Source: Breznakia pachnodae (GTDB taxonomy: Bacteria; Bacillota_I; Bacilli_A; Erysipelotrichales; Erysipelotrichaceae). Taken from it: DNA of 64,000 nt. A program made the translations under genes and the position numbers. Below the pieces are notes generated by a model, which was not told the DNA's origin, did not search any database, and worked only from the letters and a program-made list of their open reading frames with translations. The DNA is taken from positions 186,001 to 250,000 of the forward strand of contig NZ_JAUSUR010000001.1 of assembly GCF_030814225.1 (NCBI RefSeq). Direction: 5' to 3'. This document shows, piece by piece, positions 44,211 to 52,114 of this stretch (its first letter is position 1; each line of letters begins with the position of its first letter).

Positions 44211-46063
44211 CTCTTCTTCCTCTTTCCATATGATTTATATTGGGATTTATTATTATAGTTTTGATATTGATGACTACGATCACGAATTAAACATTTCTTT
44301 CCCTGTCCAATCAAATCGTTTCTATTTGCAAGCGTTAGTGCCTCATATACTAAGTCATAATTTTTAGGATTACGATATTGAATCAAAGCTCTCTGCATTG
44401 CTTTTTCTTTTGATGTCTTTGGTACATATACCTTACTCATATCTCTAGGATCTAAACCTGTATAATACATTGCTGTAGATAACGTTCCAGGTGTAGGATA
44501 AAAATCTTGTACCTGTTCTGGCTGATGGCGAATATCTCTTAGATACTCTGCTAATTCAATAGCAGCATGTAAATCACTACCAGGATGCGAAGACATCAGA
44601 TATGGAACCAAGTACTGATCTTTATGATATTCTTCATTTAAGCGATAGTACTTCGCTACAAACTCCTGGTACAATCCTCTACCTGGTTTTCCCATCTTAT
44701 CTAACACTCGATCACTAATATGCTCAGGGGCAACTTTTAATTGACCACTAATATGATGTTGAACAAGTTCTCTGAAAAAACGTTCATCACGATCATACAT
44801 TAAATAATCATAACGAAGACCACTTCGCACAAATACCTTTTTCACATTTGGCAATTCTCTTAATTTTTTCAAGAGTGTCAGATAGTCAGTATGAGTAACT
44901 TTTAAATTATTACATGGCTTTGGCCACAAACACTGTTTTGTTTTACATACACCATGATCAAGTTGTTGTTCACATGATGGCTCTCTGAAGTTCGCTGTTG
45001 GCCCTCCAACATCATGAATATATCCTTTGAATTCTGGATCCCATATCATTTTTTTAGCTTCTGCCAAAATAGAATCATGGGATCTTGCCTGAATTACTCT
45101 TCCCTGATGAAACGTCAATGCACAAAAACTACATGCTCCATAACACCCTCGATTAGATATCAGTGAAAATTTAACTTCATCAATCGCTGGGACGTGTCCA
45201 ATTTCTTTATACATTGGATGATATTCACGAGTATAAGGCAGCGCATAAGCACGATCGAACTCACTCTGAGTTAGTGGGCGATTTGGTCGGTTTTGTACTA
45301 CATACCAACCCTGATAACGTTCTACTAAAGTCTTTGCTTTAAAATGATCCGTATTCAGATATTGTGTATGAAAAGATTTTGCATACAATTCTTTAGAACG
45401 CACAATTTCTTCATATGCAGGCAACATAATGGGTTCAAAAGCAAGTGATGCATCTTTTGTCTTAAACACAGTTCCATCCAGATAAGTTAAATCTTTAATG
45501 GCAATTCCGCTATCTAGAGCATCTGCAACTTCAATTACGCTATTTTCACCCATTCCATACATTAATAAATCTGCATTGGCATCAATTACAATTGATTTAC
45601 GAACCTTATTATCCCAATAGTCATAATGAGCTAGTCTTCGCAAACTCGCTTCAATTCCTCCAAGAATAATATTTGTATCTGGATACGCCTGTCTAGCCAT
45701 TTGTGAATATACAACAACAGCACGATCAGGACGTTTCCCCGCTTCTGCATTTGGTGTATAACTATCTTTTTTTCTTCTTCTTTTTGATACTGAATAATGA
45801 TTTACCATTGAGTCAATATTACCCGAAGAAATCATGAAACCTAATCTAGGCTTTCCAAATCGTTTAAAATCATCAACACTACGCCAATTCGGCTGTGCTA
45901 AAAAACACACCTTATATCCATGGCTTTCTAAAGTTCTGCAGATAATTGCAGCACCAAAGGATGGATGATCCACATAGGCATCTCCACACACATATACAAA
46001 GTCTGGTTGTTTCCAACCTCGCTCTAACATTTCTTCTTTTGTTACTGGTAAAAATTCATTCAT
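44207..46063 (-). CDS. YgiQ-family radical SAM protein
   Basis: 618 residues. An N-terminal DUF3362/UPF0313-type region (GWKQPDFVYVCGDAYVDHPSFG) precedes the radical-SAM core with RGCYGACSFCAL (CxxxCxxC) and VRSGLRYDYLM; C-terminal ESHPGSDL-type region and a basic tail follow. The family is conserved in anaerobes but its reaction is unproven. It leads the unit with the ThrE pair. Confidence 0.92.
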   Translation of the reverse strand: MNEFLPVTKEEMLERGWKQPDFVYVCGDAYVDHPSFGAAIICRTLESHGYKVCFLAQPNWRSVDDFKRFGKPRLGFMISSGNIDSMVNHYSVSKRRRKKDSYTPNAEAGKRPDRAVVVYSQMARQAYPDTNIILGGIEASLRRLAHYDYWDNKVRKSIVIDANADLLMYGMGENSVIEVADALDSGIAIKDLTYLDGTVFKTKDASLAFEPIMLPAYEEIVRSKELYAKSFHTQYLNTDHFKAKTLVERYQGWYVVQNRPNRPLTQSEFDRAYALPYTREYHPMYKEIGHVPAIDEVKFSLISNRGCYGACSFCALTFHQGRVIQARSHDSILAEAKKMIWDPEFKGYIHDVGGPTANFREPSCEQQLDHGVCKTKQCLWPKPCNNLKVTHTDYLTLLKKLRELPNVKKVFVRSGLRYDYLMYDRDERFFRELVQHHISGQLKVAPEHISDRVLDKMGKPGRGLYQEFVAKYYRLNEEYHKDQYLVPYLMSSHPGSDLHAAIELAEYLRDIRHQPEQVQDFYPTPGTLSTAMYYTGLDPRDMSKVYVPKTSKEKAMQRALIQYRNPKNYDLVYEALTLANRNDLIGQGKKCLIRDRSHQYQNYNNKSQYKSYGKRKKR

Positions 46064-46127
46064 ATTGTACCTACTTTATTATTTCCTATCACATTATACT
46101 ATAAATCTGACAAATTGAAATCAATGA

Positions 46128-46691
46128 TTATTTTTTTGCTACAACTCGACATGGAAGACCACTCATTTCACTATATTTTACTGGATAAGTATTTGCAATA
46201 AAAGTAGTAGTTTTCTCTCCTTTTAGCACTTGTGATAAATTACATAAATTTTCAACTACAAACACTCCGTGATCTGCGCAATACTGATCCATAGGCGTAT
46301 GTTCACTACCTCTTCGAATACCAGCACAATCAATTGCAATAATTGAAGCCTTCTTCGCTAATAAAGTCTCTATCAGTTCATTAGACAGTTGCGGGTGTTC
46401 TTTGAAATATTTCTTACCGCCATATCCAACTTCCTCAATAAATCCTGTATAAAATGCCACAAACATATGTTCACTAATTATGCTTGTATCAATATCTGTA
46501 CTATTGATATCTCTATCTCTGATACCATGTACATCAAACACAATTGCATTTCGTTCCACAAACTCTAGTGGAAATTCCTTATTCATTACATCAAAGTGGG
46601 TTCCTAAGTGGCCTACTAATGATTTCTTTTCGTTCCCATTAGCATCTGTAACCATTTTTGGTGTAATTTCTATAGTTAAATCAATCAACAT
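46128..46691 (-). CDS. Cyclase/kynurenine-formamidase-like metal hydrolase
   Basis: 187 residues. The metal site HLGTHFD (HxGTHxD) lies at about residues 28-34 and a DCAGIRRG...H segment later. The family (PF04199) includes bacterial kynurenine formamidases and isatin hydrolases; many members are uncharacterised. The start overlaps the MarR gene by 11 bp, so its expression is tied to that regulator. The protein is a little shorter than typical members. Confidence 0.85.
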   Translation of the reverse strand: MLIDLTIEITPKMVTDANGNEKKSLVGHLGTHFDVMNKEFPLEFVERNAIVFDVHGIRDRDINSTDIDTSIISEHMFVAFYTGFIEEVGYGGKKYFKEHPQLSNELIETLLAKKASIIAIDCAGIRRGSEHTPMDQYCADHGVFVVENLCNLSQVLKGEKTTTFIANTYPVKYSEMSGLPCRVVAKK

Positions 46692-47157
46692 TATTTTCCC
46701 CTCCTTTTTTCGTTAATAATAAAATTTGATTTTCTAAATAGGTATTAAAATCGTTTAAAAAGATATCAACCTCTTTAAGTGTTTTATTAGAATAAGAATT
46801 TAAAAAGTTTAAATCACGTTCTTCCCATAACTCATGTCTTTTCAGATGTTCCAAAAACATTTTCTTTCCCTGTGGAGTAAGCGAATAAAATATTTCCTTT
46901 GCATTTCCATCTTTTGAATACTTATCAATAAAACCACCATTCATCAATTTAGTTGTTATTTTACTGATTGCACCTTTTGTCATTTTCATATAACTAGCAA
47001 GTGTTGTAACATTAGGATCTTTTATTTTCCCAATTGCATCAATACAGTGAATTTCTGAGTATCCTAACTCTTCTAAAAAAGCTTCTTCTGTCAACTTTGA
47101 AAGCATATCTTGTTTCTCTAATAATTCTTTTAATGAATCTAATATTCTTTTTTCCAT
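46681..47157 (-). CDS. MarR-family transcriptional regulator
   Basis: 158 residues with a winged HTH: NVTTLASYMKMTKGAISKITTKLMNGGFIDKY and wing KDGNAKEIFYSLTPQGKKMF. It is co-transcribed with the cyclase-like gene, with an 11-bp overlap. A perfect 14-bp palindrome lies just after the -10 of its promoter, so it probably represses its own operon and is released by a small ligand related to the enzyme's substrate. The ligand is unknown. Confidence 0.9.
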   Translation of the reverse strand: MEKRILDSLKELLEKQDMLSKLTEEAFLEELGYSEIHCIDAIGKIKDPNVTTLASYMKMTKGAISKITTKLMNGGFIDKYSKDGNAKEIFYSLTPQGKKMFLEHLKRHELWEERDLNFLNSYSNKTLKEVDIFLNDFNTYLENQILLLTKKGGENNVD

Positions 47158-47171
47158 AACTCACCTATATA

Positions 47172-47214
47172 GTTTCCTTGGAAACAATATATCAATATTC
47201 GCCTCTTATGTCAA
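47172..47214 (-). promoter_or_regulatory. Promoter and palindromic operator of the marR-cyclase operon
   Basis: Minus strand: TTGACA (47214-47209), 17-nt spacer, TATATT (47191-47186), directly followed by the perfect palindrome GTTTCCAAGGAAAC (47185-47172) over the transcription start. Confidence 0.8.
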
Positions 47215-47241
47215 CTAATTAAGCTCTACATACATAAAAGA

Positions 47242-47261
47242 AAACCCGATTACTCGGGTTT
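47242..47261 (-). terminator. Terminator of the NagB-like operon
   Basis: AAACCCGA and TCGGGTTT, an 8-bp stem with a 4-nt loop, then TTCTTTT on the minus strand. Confidence 0.75.
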
Positions 47262-47991
47262 AATCAATTAAGTCTTTGATTTCACTTGCTGCATCAGCAT
47301 CTAATACTAATGTAAAATTAGGATGCAATTGGAATACTGAAGATGGCACATTTTCACTAACTGGTCCAAAGAACGCTTCTTTCACAATTCCTGCCTTTTC
47401 TTTTCCTGAGACAAATATAATTGTTTCTTTAGCATTCATTACACTTCTAGGACCCATTGTCACATAAAAGTCTGGAATATCTTCTTCATTACCACCAACT
47501 TCACTTTTCATAATGTCATACATTCTCGGAAAAATGCTAGTTTCTACTTTTGATGTTAAATCACCAAACTTTGTTGTATTTGGAAGATTTCCACAGAAAT
47601 GTCCGTCTTTTCCTAACCCCATAAAAATCGCATCTAACCCACCAACACTTTCTAAGTAAGCATCATGTGTTGTATAGTTCTTTTCATCAAGCGCATGTAC
47701 ATGTTCCATTGAAATTCCAGCTGGATCAAAATACATATTTTTCAAGTTTGTCATGGTAACACCATAACCACCTTTTTTCTTAAATGGAATTTCATCAAAG
47801 TTATAATATGTTACATTCGTAAAATCAGATTTATTTTTAATTTCCTCTACCAATAATTCATATAAACGCTTTGGAGTTGAACCTGCAGTAATTGCGATGT
47901 TCATCTTTTTATTTGTATACATTTTTGCCAACAGTAAATCCATTACTGTTTTACTCATTTGTTCATAATCTTTTTCAATAATTATACGCAT
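47260..47991 (-). CDS. Glucosamine-6-phosphate deaminase-like protein, copy 2
   Basis: 243 residues, NagB/6-phosphogluconolactonase fold: ITAGSTPKRLYELL phosphate loop, YYNFDEIP and MGLGKDGHFCGN with the catalytic-type Asp-His. Strongly similar to the adjacent copy at 48002, from which it lies 10 nt downstream. NagB-like enzymes open and deaminate amino-sugar phosphates; the exact sugar is uncertain. It is the second gene of a MerR-controlled unit. Confidence 0.85.
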   Translation of the reverse strand: MRIIIEKDYEQMSKTVMDLLLAKMYTNKKMNIAITAGSTPKRLYELLVEEIKNKSDFTNVTYYNFDEIPFKKKGGYGVTMTNLKNMYFDPAGISMEHVHALDEKNYTTHDAYLESVGGLDAIFMGLGKDGHFCGNLPNTTKFGDLTSKVETSIFPRMYDIMKSEVGGNEEDIPDFYVTMGPRSVMNAKETIIFVSGKEKAGIVKEAFFGPVSENVPSSVFQLHPNFTLVLDADAASEIKDLID

Positions 47992-48001
47992 ATTCTACCT
48001 C

Positions 48002-48724
48002 CTATATTAAATCTTTAATCTCACTTGCCGCATCTTCATCCAACACCAAAGTAAAGTCTGGGTGTAACTGGAATACTGATGAAGGAATATCTTCACTCAC
48101 AGGTCCAAAGAACGCTTTCTTAATGATTTCTGCTTTCCCTTTACCTGTTGCAAACATAATTGTTGATTTAGAGTTCATAACACTTCTTGGTCCCATTGTC
48201 ACAAACGTATCAGGAACTTCTTCCATGTCTCCTCCAACTTCTCCAGCCAAAGCAGGTTTCATTGCTTCAGGAATCGTAATCTCTACTGTTTTGTTTCCAA
48301 ACTTCGTAAATCCAGGCATATTACCACAGAAGTGCCCATCTGCTCCGATTCCCATAAAGATTGCATCCAAACCACCAAAGCTTTCTAAAAGTGCATCATG
48401 TTCTTTATGATTTTCTACTGTTAGAGTATGTACATGATCCATTGAAATACCTGCAGGATCAAAATAGTCTTTCTTTAAATTAGAAACAGTAACTCCATAT
48501 CCTCCACTCTTTTTAAATGGGATTTCATCAAAATTATAGTAAGTTACATTATCAAAATTTCTTCCATTCTTAACTTCTTCAGCTAATAATTCATACATTC
48601 TTTTTGGTGATGCTCCTGCAGTTATCGCAATATTCATCTTTCTATTTTCATACATTTTTGCCAATAATAAGTTCATCACTGTTATGCTCATTTGTTCGTA
48701 ATCTTTTTCCACTATTATTCTCAT
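48002..48724 (-). CDS. Glucosamine-6-phosphate deaminase-like protein, copy 1
   Basis: 240 residues with the same motifs as copy 2 (ITAGASPKRMYELL, YYNFDEIP, MGIGADGHFCGN, SSVFQLHPDFTLVLDEDAASEI). The two proteins align end to end with most residues shared, so they are tandem duplicates; the central region (about 145-165) differs most. First gene of the unit, transcribed from a MerR-type promoter with a 19-nt spacer. Confidence 0.85.
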   Translation of the reverse strand: MRIIVEKDYEQMSITVMNLLLAKMYENRKMNIAITAGASPKRMYELLAEEVKNGRNFDNVTYYNFDEIPFKKSGGYGVTVSNLKKDYFDPAGISMDHVHTLTVENHKEHDALLESFGGLDAIFMGIGADGHFCGNMPGFTKFGNKTVEITIPEAMKPALAGEVGGDMEEVPDTFVTMGPRSVMNSKSTIMFATGKGKAEIIKKAFFGPVSEDIPSSVFQLHPDFTLVLDEDAASEIKDLI

Positions 48725-48745
48725 AAAAATACCTCCGTTATTTTT

Positions 48746-48776
48746 AGTATAAACTCTATAGTCACTATAGAGTCAA
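48746..48776 (-). promoter_or_regulatory. MerR-type promoter with 19-nt spacer and dyad
   Basis: Minus strand: TTGACT (48776-48771), 19-nt spacer, TATACT (48751-48746). The perfect dyad ACTCTATAG/CTATAGAGT (48753-48773) fills the spacer. An overlong spacer with a central dyad is the hallmark of MerR activation by DNA untwisting. Confidence 0.88.
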
Positions 48777-48816
48777 GCACCAAAAATGTGTATAATAATA
48801 ACAGTGAGGTATAAAT

Positions 48817-49587
48817 ATGGATGAGTTACTATCAATAGGAGAAATGGCAAAACTAAATAATGTATCGGTTCAGCGATTACGTTATTATGATAACATTGGT
48901 TTATTTTCGCCTGCCCATATTAATGAGCAGTCAAACTATCGATATTACACATCTGAACAATCCGCACATTTAGCTATTATTAAACAACTGCAATATATTG
49001 GTTTATCTTTATTGGAAATAAAACAACTTTTCGAGGATCCTTTGCATAGAGGAATCGAAGAACATCTTTCTACTAAAATGGATTATCTGATTCGCCAAGA
49101 AGAAAGAATACAAAGAAAAAAAGATCTGCTGAAAAGTTTTCAACACACCTTAAAAGCAGATAACAATGAAATAAAAAAGATTACTATTCACCATTTCATT
49201 GGTTTATTTATTGGTGATATCACTCAAGATTTGCCAATACCTGCATCAGGAATAAAATCATTCTATGATTCCAAAGTGGCAAAACAATTAGATAAACTAA
49301 ATATATCAAAAGCTTATCTTCCTCATTTCTACGTAAATGGAGATAACTTTCAAAATGCCAGGATTTTTATAAGAAGTGTAAATCCTAAACCTGAATGTGA
49401 ACTGTTAATTATTCCAGAAAGTGATTACTATTATTGTTATTCAGACGAGGATCACTTTTTGAATGATTGTAAGCGGCTAAAAGAAAAAGCTAAAAACGAA
49501 ACAAATGAGTATTATATTGAAGCATTACCTAAAATTGATCAAAACAAAATTCAAAATTATCTCATATATCTACGTATCCAAAAATAA
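48817..49587 (+). CDS. MerR-family regulator of the NagB-like pair
   Basis: 256 residues. MerR HTH (LLSIGEMAKLNNVSVQRLRYYDNIGLF), a coiled coil (about 80-110) and a C-terminal effector domain (about 125-256) of the GyrI/BmrR kind. It diverges from the NagB-like genes, whose promoter has a MerR dyad in a 19-nt spacer, so it probably activates them on binding a ligand. GAGG precedes the start. Confidence 0.88.
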   Translation: MDELLSIGEMAKLNNVSVQRLRYYDNIGLFSPAHINEQSNYRYYTSEQSAHLAIIKQLQYIGLSLLEIKQLFEDPLHRGIEEHLSTKMDYLIRQEERIQRKKDLLKSFQHTLKADNNEIKKITIHHFIGLFIGDITQDLPIPASGIKSFYDSKVAKQLDKLNISKAYLPHFYVNGDNFQNARIFIRSVNPKPECELLIIPESDYYYCYSDEDHFLNDCKRLKEKAKNETNEYYIEALPKIDQNKIQNYLIYLRIQK

Positions 49588-49607
49588 AAAGACCTCGCGG
49601 TCTTTTT
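49586..49607. terminator. Bidirectional terminator
   Basis: AAAAAGACC and GGTCTTTTT with a TCGC loop, between convergent genes. Confidence 0.85.
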
Positions 49608-49896
49608 ATTTATTGTCATCTTCTAACACTGTTCTAACTACTTCTGCAGCAAGAACACCAGCACCAAGTAACAAAGTAGCTGTAGCCAACTTACGATGTT
49701 TCTTTCGTAAAGGAAAGTAACCAGCGATTAAGGTAGCACCAGTAACAACCATTCCTGCACGAACATATTTATCGAAGTTTTTATCATCTTGCACTTTTTT
49801 CACTACTTGATCCAGTTTTTGAGTAGAAACTTCAACTACATTTTCTAGCTGTTCTACTTTTTCATCAATTACTGTTTGTAACTCTTTTTCGCTCAT
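49606..49896 (-). CDS. Small protein with coiled coil and two hydrophobic segments
   Basis: 96 residues from ATG 49896 (GGAGG 5 nt before). A charged N-terminal half (about 1-45) of coiled-coil type is followed by two hydrophobic stretches (about 49-64 and 72-88) divided by PLRKKHRKL. Family not recognised; layout recalls YtxH-like stress membrane proteins, without proof. Confidence 0.6.
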   Translation of the reverse strand: MSEKELQTVIDEKVEQLENVVEVSTQKLDQVVKKVQDDKNFDKYVRAGMVVTGATLIAGYFPLRKKHRKLATATLLLGAGVLAAEVVRTVLEDDNK

Positions 49897-49985
49897 AATT
49901 ACCTCCATTTATGCTTTGTATATTTTAAATGTACCATATTCCCTAACACAGGTCAAAGACATAGAATGAATTTATGAAAAAAATT

Positions 49986-50480
49986 TTAACGAACAACAAA
50001 TTTAACTTTATCTCCACCAAAAGAATCAGCTGTATACGTCAGTACAAGTGTTCCTTCTGGAGCAACTTTAAATGCGATTTCTCCTACTGCAGATTCCCCT
50101 GGATCTACATCTGTATCCATCGTTCCATTTGTATTTGCACTAAATGTAAGATCCTGTTCTCTACCATCTCCATCTTTTAGTGTGAAATCCAGCATACTGC
50201 TTGAACTAAAACTTTCATCAGTTGTGTTTTCTAATTTAATATCCATAACAAAGTAAATTGAACCATCTTCCTCAGGACCAAATATCCCTTCATCTACACG
50301 TGTGGAATTCACAGTAATTTTAATCCCATCAACTTCCGCAGTCTCTCCAACTGCAAACTCAGTTTTCTTCTCTTCTTCTTTTACTTCCTCTTCGGATGTA
50401 CCACCTTCATCATCAACTGTACATGCAGCTGTAGTAAATACAAACATAACCGCCAGCAACAAACTTAACCATTTCTTCAT
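49986..50480 (-). CDS. DUF4352-domain lipoprotein
   Basis: 164 residues: signal peptide with lipobox TTAAC, an acidic linker (about 22-40), and a DUF4352 immunoglobulin-like domain (about 45-160; EVDGIKITVNSTRV, YFVMDIKLENTTDESF). Exposed on the outer membrane face. Its promoter carries the same dyad, at the same distance from TATAAT, as the kinase promoter upstream, so it is probably a co-regulated partner. Role unknown. Confidence 0.82.
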   Translation of the reverse strand: MKKWLSLLLAVMFVFTTAACTVDDEGGTSEEEVKEEEKKTEFAVGETAEVDGIKITVNSTRVDEGIFGPEEDGSIYFVMDIKLENTTDESFSSSSMLDFTLKDGDGREQDLTFSANTNGTMDTDVDPGESAVGEIAFKVAPEGTLVLTYTADSFGGDKVKFVVR

Positions 50481-50506
50481 TTCTTTTTTCCTCCTACATA
50501 GTTGTC

Positions 50507-50550
50507 ATTATATAGGAAAGATTTTATATTTTGGTATGCTCTTAGCATAC
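50507..50550 (-). promoter_or_regulatory. Dyad and -10 box of the DUF4352 gene
   Basis: GTATGCT/AGCATAC dyad at 50534-50550, then exactly 21 nt to TATAAT (50512-50507) on the minus strand. No TTGACA is present. The dyad overlaps the last codons of the kinase gene. Confidence 0.7.
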
Positions 50551-51543
50551 AAAACTGAAAATAATCATAATCACAAAACAACCAGTTAGAAAAAGAGCTA
50601 TCCCTAAGATAGTATCTCCAATAAACCGAAATTTTTTCATTGGATTAAATCTTTTTATATCTAAATAATTAGTAAGTATTATTATTGGTAAAAGAAATAT
50701 ATATGCAACCATCGTTTTCGTATATAGTACATCCTGTATGTTTTTCGCTTCTGACACTTCAATTATGAAGAGAAACCAAATAATAAATAGATATGCTAGG
50801 CTAGCTAATATTCGATTAAAAGTCTTTCCTGTACGAAATCCAGGCAATGTATATTTAGAACGATTGGCAATCGCTTGTTTTAAATCCTTTTGTAACTGCT
50901 CAACTGAATGATATCGCTGATCCGGGTCTAACTGCGTACACTTTCTAACGACTCCTTCATGTTGTGAATCTGTTAGTTGTTCATTTACTAAACAACCTGT
51001 AATCATTTCGTTTAAAACATTTCCAAAAGCATAAATATCACTTTGTTGCGAACTATAGGAAAATCCATATTGCTCTGGCGCGGCATACCCAAGACTTCCC
51101 AACACATGAGTATCCGTTTTCTTTTCTTTATTGATGTTTTTAGCTATATCAAAATCAATCACCTTAATATGACCATTCACAACAATAATATTATCAGGCT
51201 TTAAATCACGATGAACAATTTTTCTTTTATGCAAGAACAATAATGCTTCGCTTAACTGATAAGCATATCTTCCAACAAGATGAATATCATCAATTGGAAT
51301 TAAATCTCCCAGTAGTTCTCCATCCAGATATTCTTCAATTATTTCAAATCCATTTTCTATATTATTGATTTCATAAATTTTGGGAAAATGAGGATATGCT
51401 CTCATTTTTAACCATTCATAAATAGCTTTATTATCGTGCTGAAAAAACTGTTTTCTTACAAACAGTTTTTCATTTTTTTCTACTAATTCAATTTTCTTAT
51501 ACTCATTACTTGAGTATTCCTCAACACATGTATAGTTTCCCAT
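50542..51543 (-). CDS. Hanks-type Ser/Thr protein kinase with C-terminal membrane helices
   Basis: About 333 residues. The kinase domain (about 5-225) has the catalytic loop HRDLKPDN, metal segment DFD (instead of DFG), and APE region YAAPEQYG. Three helices follow (about 240-262, 270-292, 305-330), with no PASTA repeats, so it is not a PrkC-type wall sensor. No Shine-Dalgarno is seen; the -10 box overlaps an upstream ATG (51555), so the ATG at 51543 may be read from a nearly leaderless mRNA. It diverges from an HTH gene and shares a dyad with the DUF4352 gene. Confidence 0.88.
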   Translation of the reverse strand: MGNYTCVEEYSSNEYKKIELVEKNEKLFVRKQFFQHDNKAIYEWLKMRAYPHFPKIYEINNIENGFEIIEEYLDGELLGDLIPIDDIHLVGRYAYQLSEALLFLHKRKIVHRDLKPDNIIVVNGHIKVIDFDIAKNINKEKKTDTHVLGSLGYAAPEQYGFSYSSQQSDIYAFGNVLNEMITGCLVNEQLTDSQHEGVVRKCTQLDPDQRYHSVEQLQKDLKQAIANRSKYTLPGFRTGKTFNRILASLAYLFIIWFLFIIEVSEAKNIQDVLYTKTMVAYIFLLPIIILTNYLDIKRFNPMKKFRFIGDTILGIALFLTGCFVIMIIFSFVC

Positions 51544-51553
51544 TATGGGTATC

Positions 51554-51597
51554 ATTATATCATACTTCTAAAGACTTTTTGTATGCTTTAAGCACAC
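51554..51597 (-). promoter_or_regulatory. Dyad and -10 box of the kinase gene
   Basis: GTATGCT/AGCACAC dyad at 51581-51597, then exactly 21 nt to TATAAT (51559-51554) on the minus strand. Same arrangement as at 50507-50550. Confidence 0.7.
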
Positions 51598-51607
51598 AGG
51601 TTTTCTC

Positions 51608-51636
51608 TTGTCTTTTCTACCCATTCATTATATTAT
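51608..51636 (+). promoter_or_regulatory. Promoter of the HTH gene divergent from the kinase
   Basis: TTGTCT (51608-51613), 17-nt spacer, TATTAT (51631-51636). The kinase dyad lies 10 nt upstream, so one bound protein could affect both. Confidence 0.6.
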
Positions 51637-51651
51637 TTGGATGGTGATAAA

Positions 51652-52071
51652 ATGAAGAAAAAGAAAACGGAAGAGCTGGAAAAAATATTAAAGCACGCTT
51701 CTCATCATGAACTCAAGGAGTTCATTGATCAGATGGAACATACAAATTTTGTAGAGTATTTTGAATTTCTGTTAAATCAATATTCTATGAAAAAGGGCGA
51801 AGTCATCAATAATACAAATATTGATCGTACGTATGCTTACCAGATTCTTCAGGGAAAGAAACAAGGGAGTAAAGATAAAATATTTCAATTAGCTTTAGGT
51901 ATGAACTGTACATTGTATGAATGTAATACATTATTGCAGTTAAGTGATAAGTCACGTTTGTATCCTAAAAAGAAACGAGATATGATACTTATTTATGCAT
52001 TGGAATCAAAACTTTCGGTATTTGAAACTAATGAATTATTAAATGAATTTCAAGAAGATATCTTACAATAA
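51652..52071 (+). CDS. HTH protein encoded divergently from the Ser/Thr kinase
   Basis: 139 residues from ATG 51652 (GGTGAT just before). An N-terminal helical region (about 1-50) is followed by an XRE-like HTH (KGEVINNTNIDRTYAYQILQGKKQGSKDKIFQLALGM, split by loops) and a C-terminal helical part with RLYPKKKRDMILIYAL. Pairing with a kinase suggests that it binds the GTATGCT dyads and is perhaps phosphorylated by the kinase; both points are inference. Confidence 0.75.
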   Translation: MKKKKTEELEKILKHASHHELKEFIDQMEHTNFVEYFEFLLNQYSMKKGEVINNTNIDRTYAYQILQGKKQGSKDKIFQLALGMNCTLYECNTLLQLSDKSRLYPKKKRDMILIYALESKLSVFETNELLNEFQEDILQ

Positions 52072-52072
52072 G

Positions 52073-52114
52073 AAAGACAAGAATACATAGCGTTAACTAG
52101 TACTCTTGTCTTTT
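52073..52114. terminator. Bidirectional terminator
   Basis: AAAGACAAGA and TCTTGTCTTT pair over 10 bp across a 21-nt loop with further inner pairs, between convergent genes. Confidence 0.7.
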
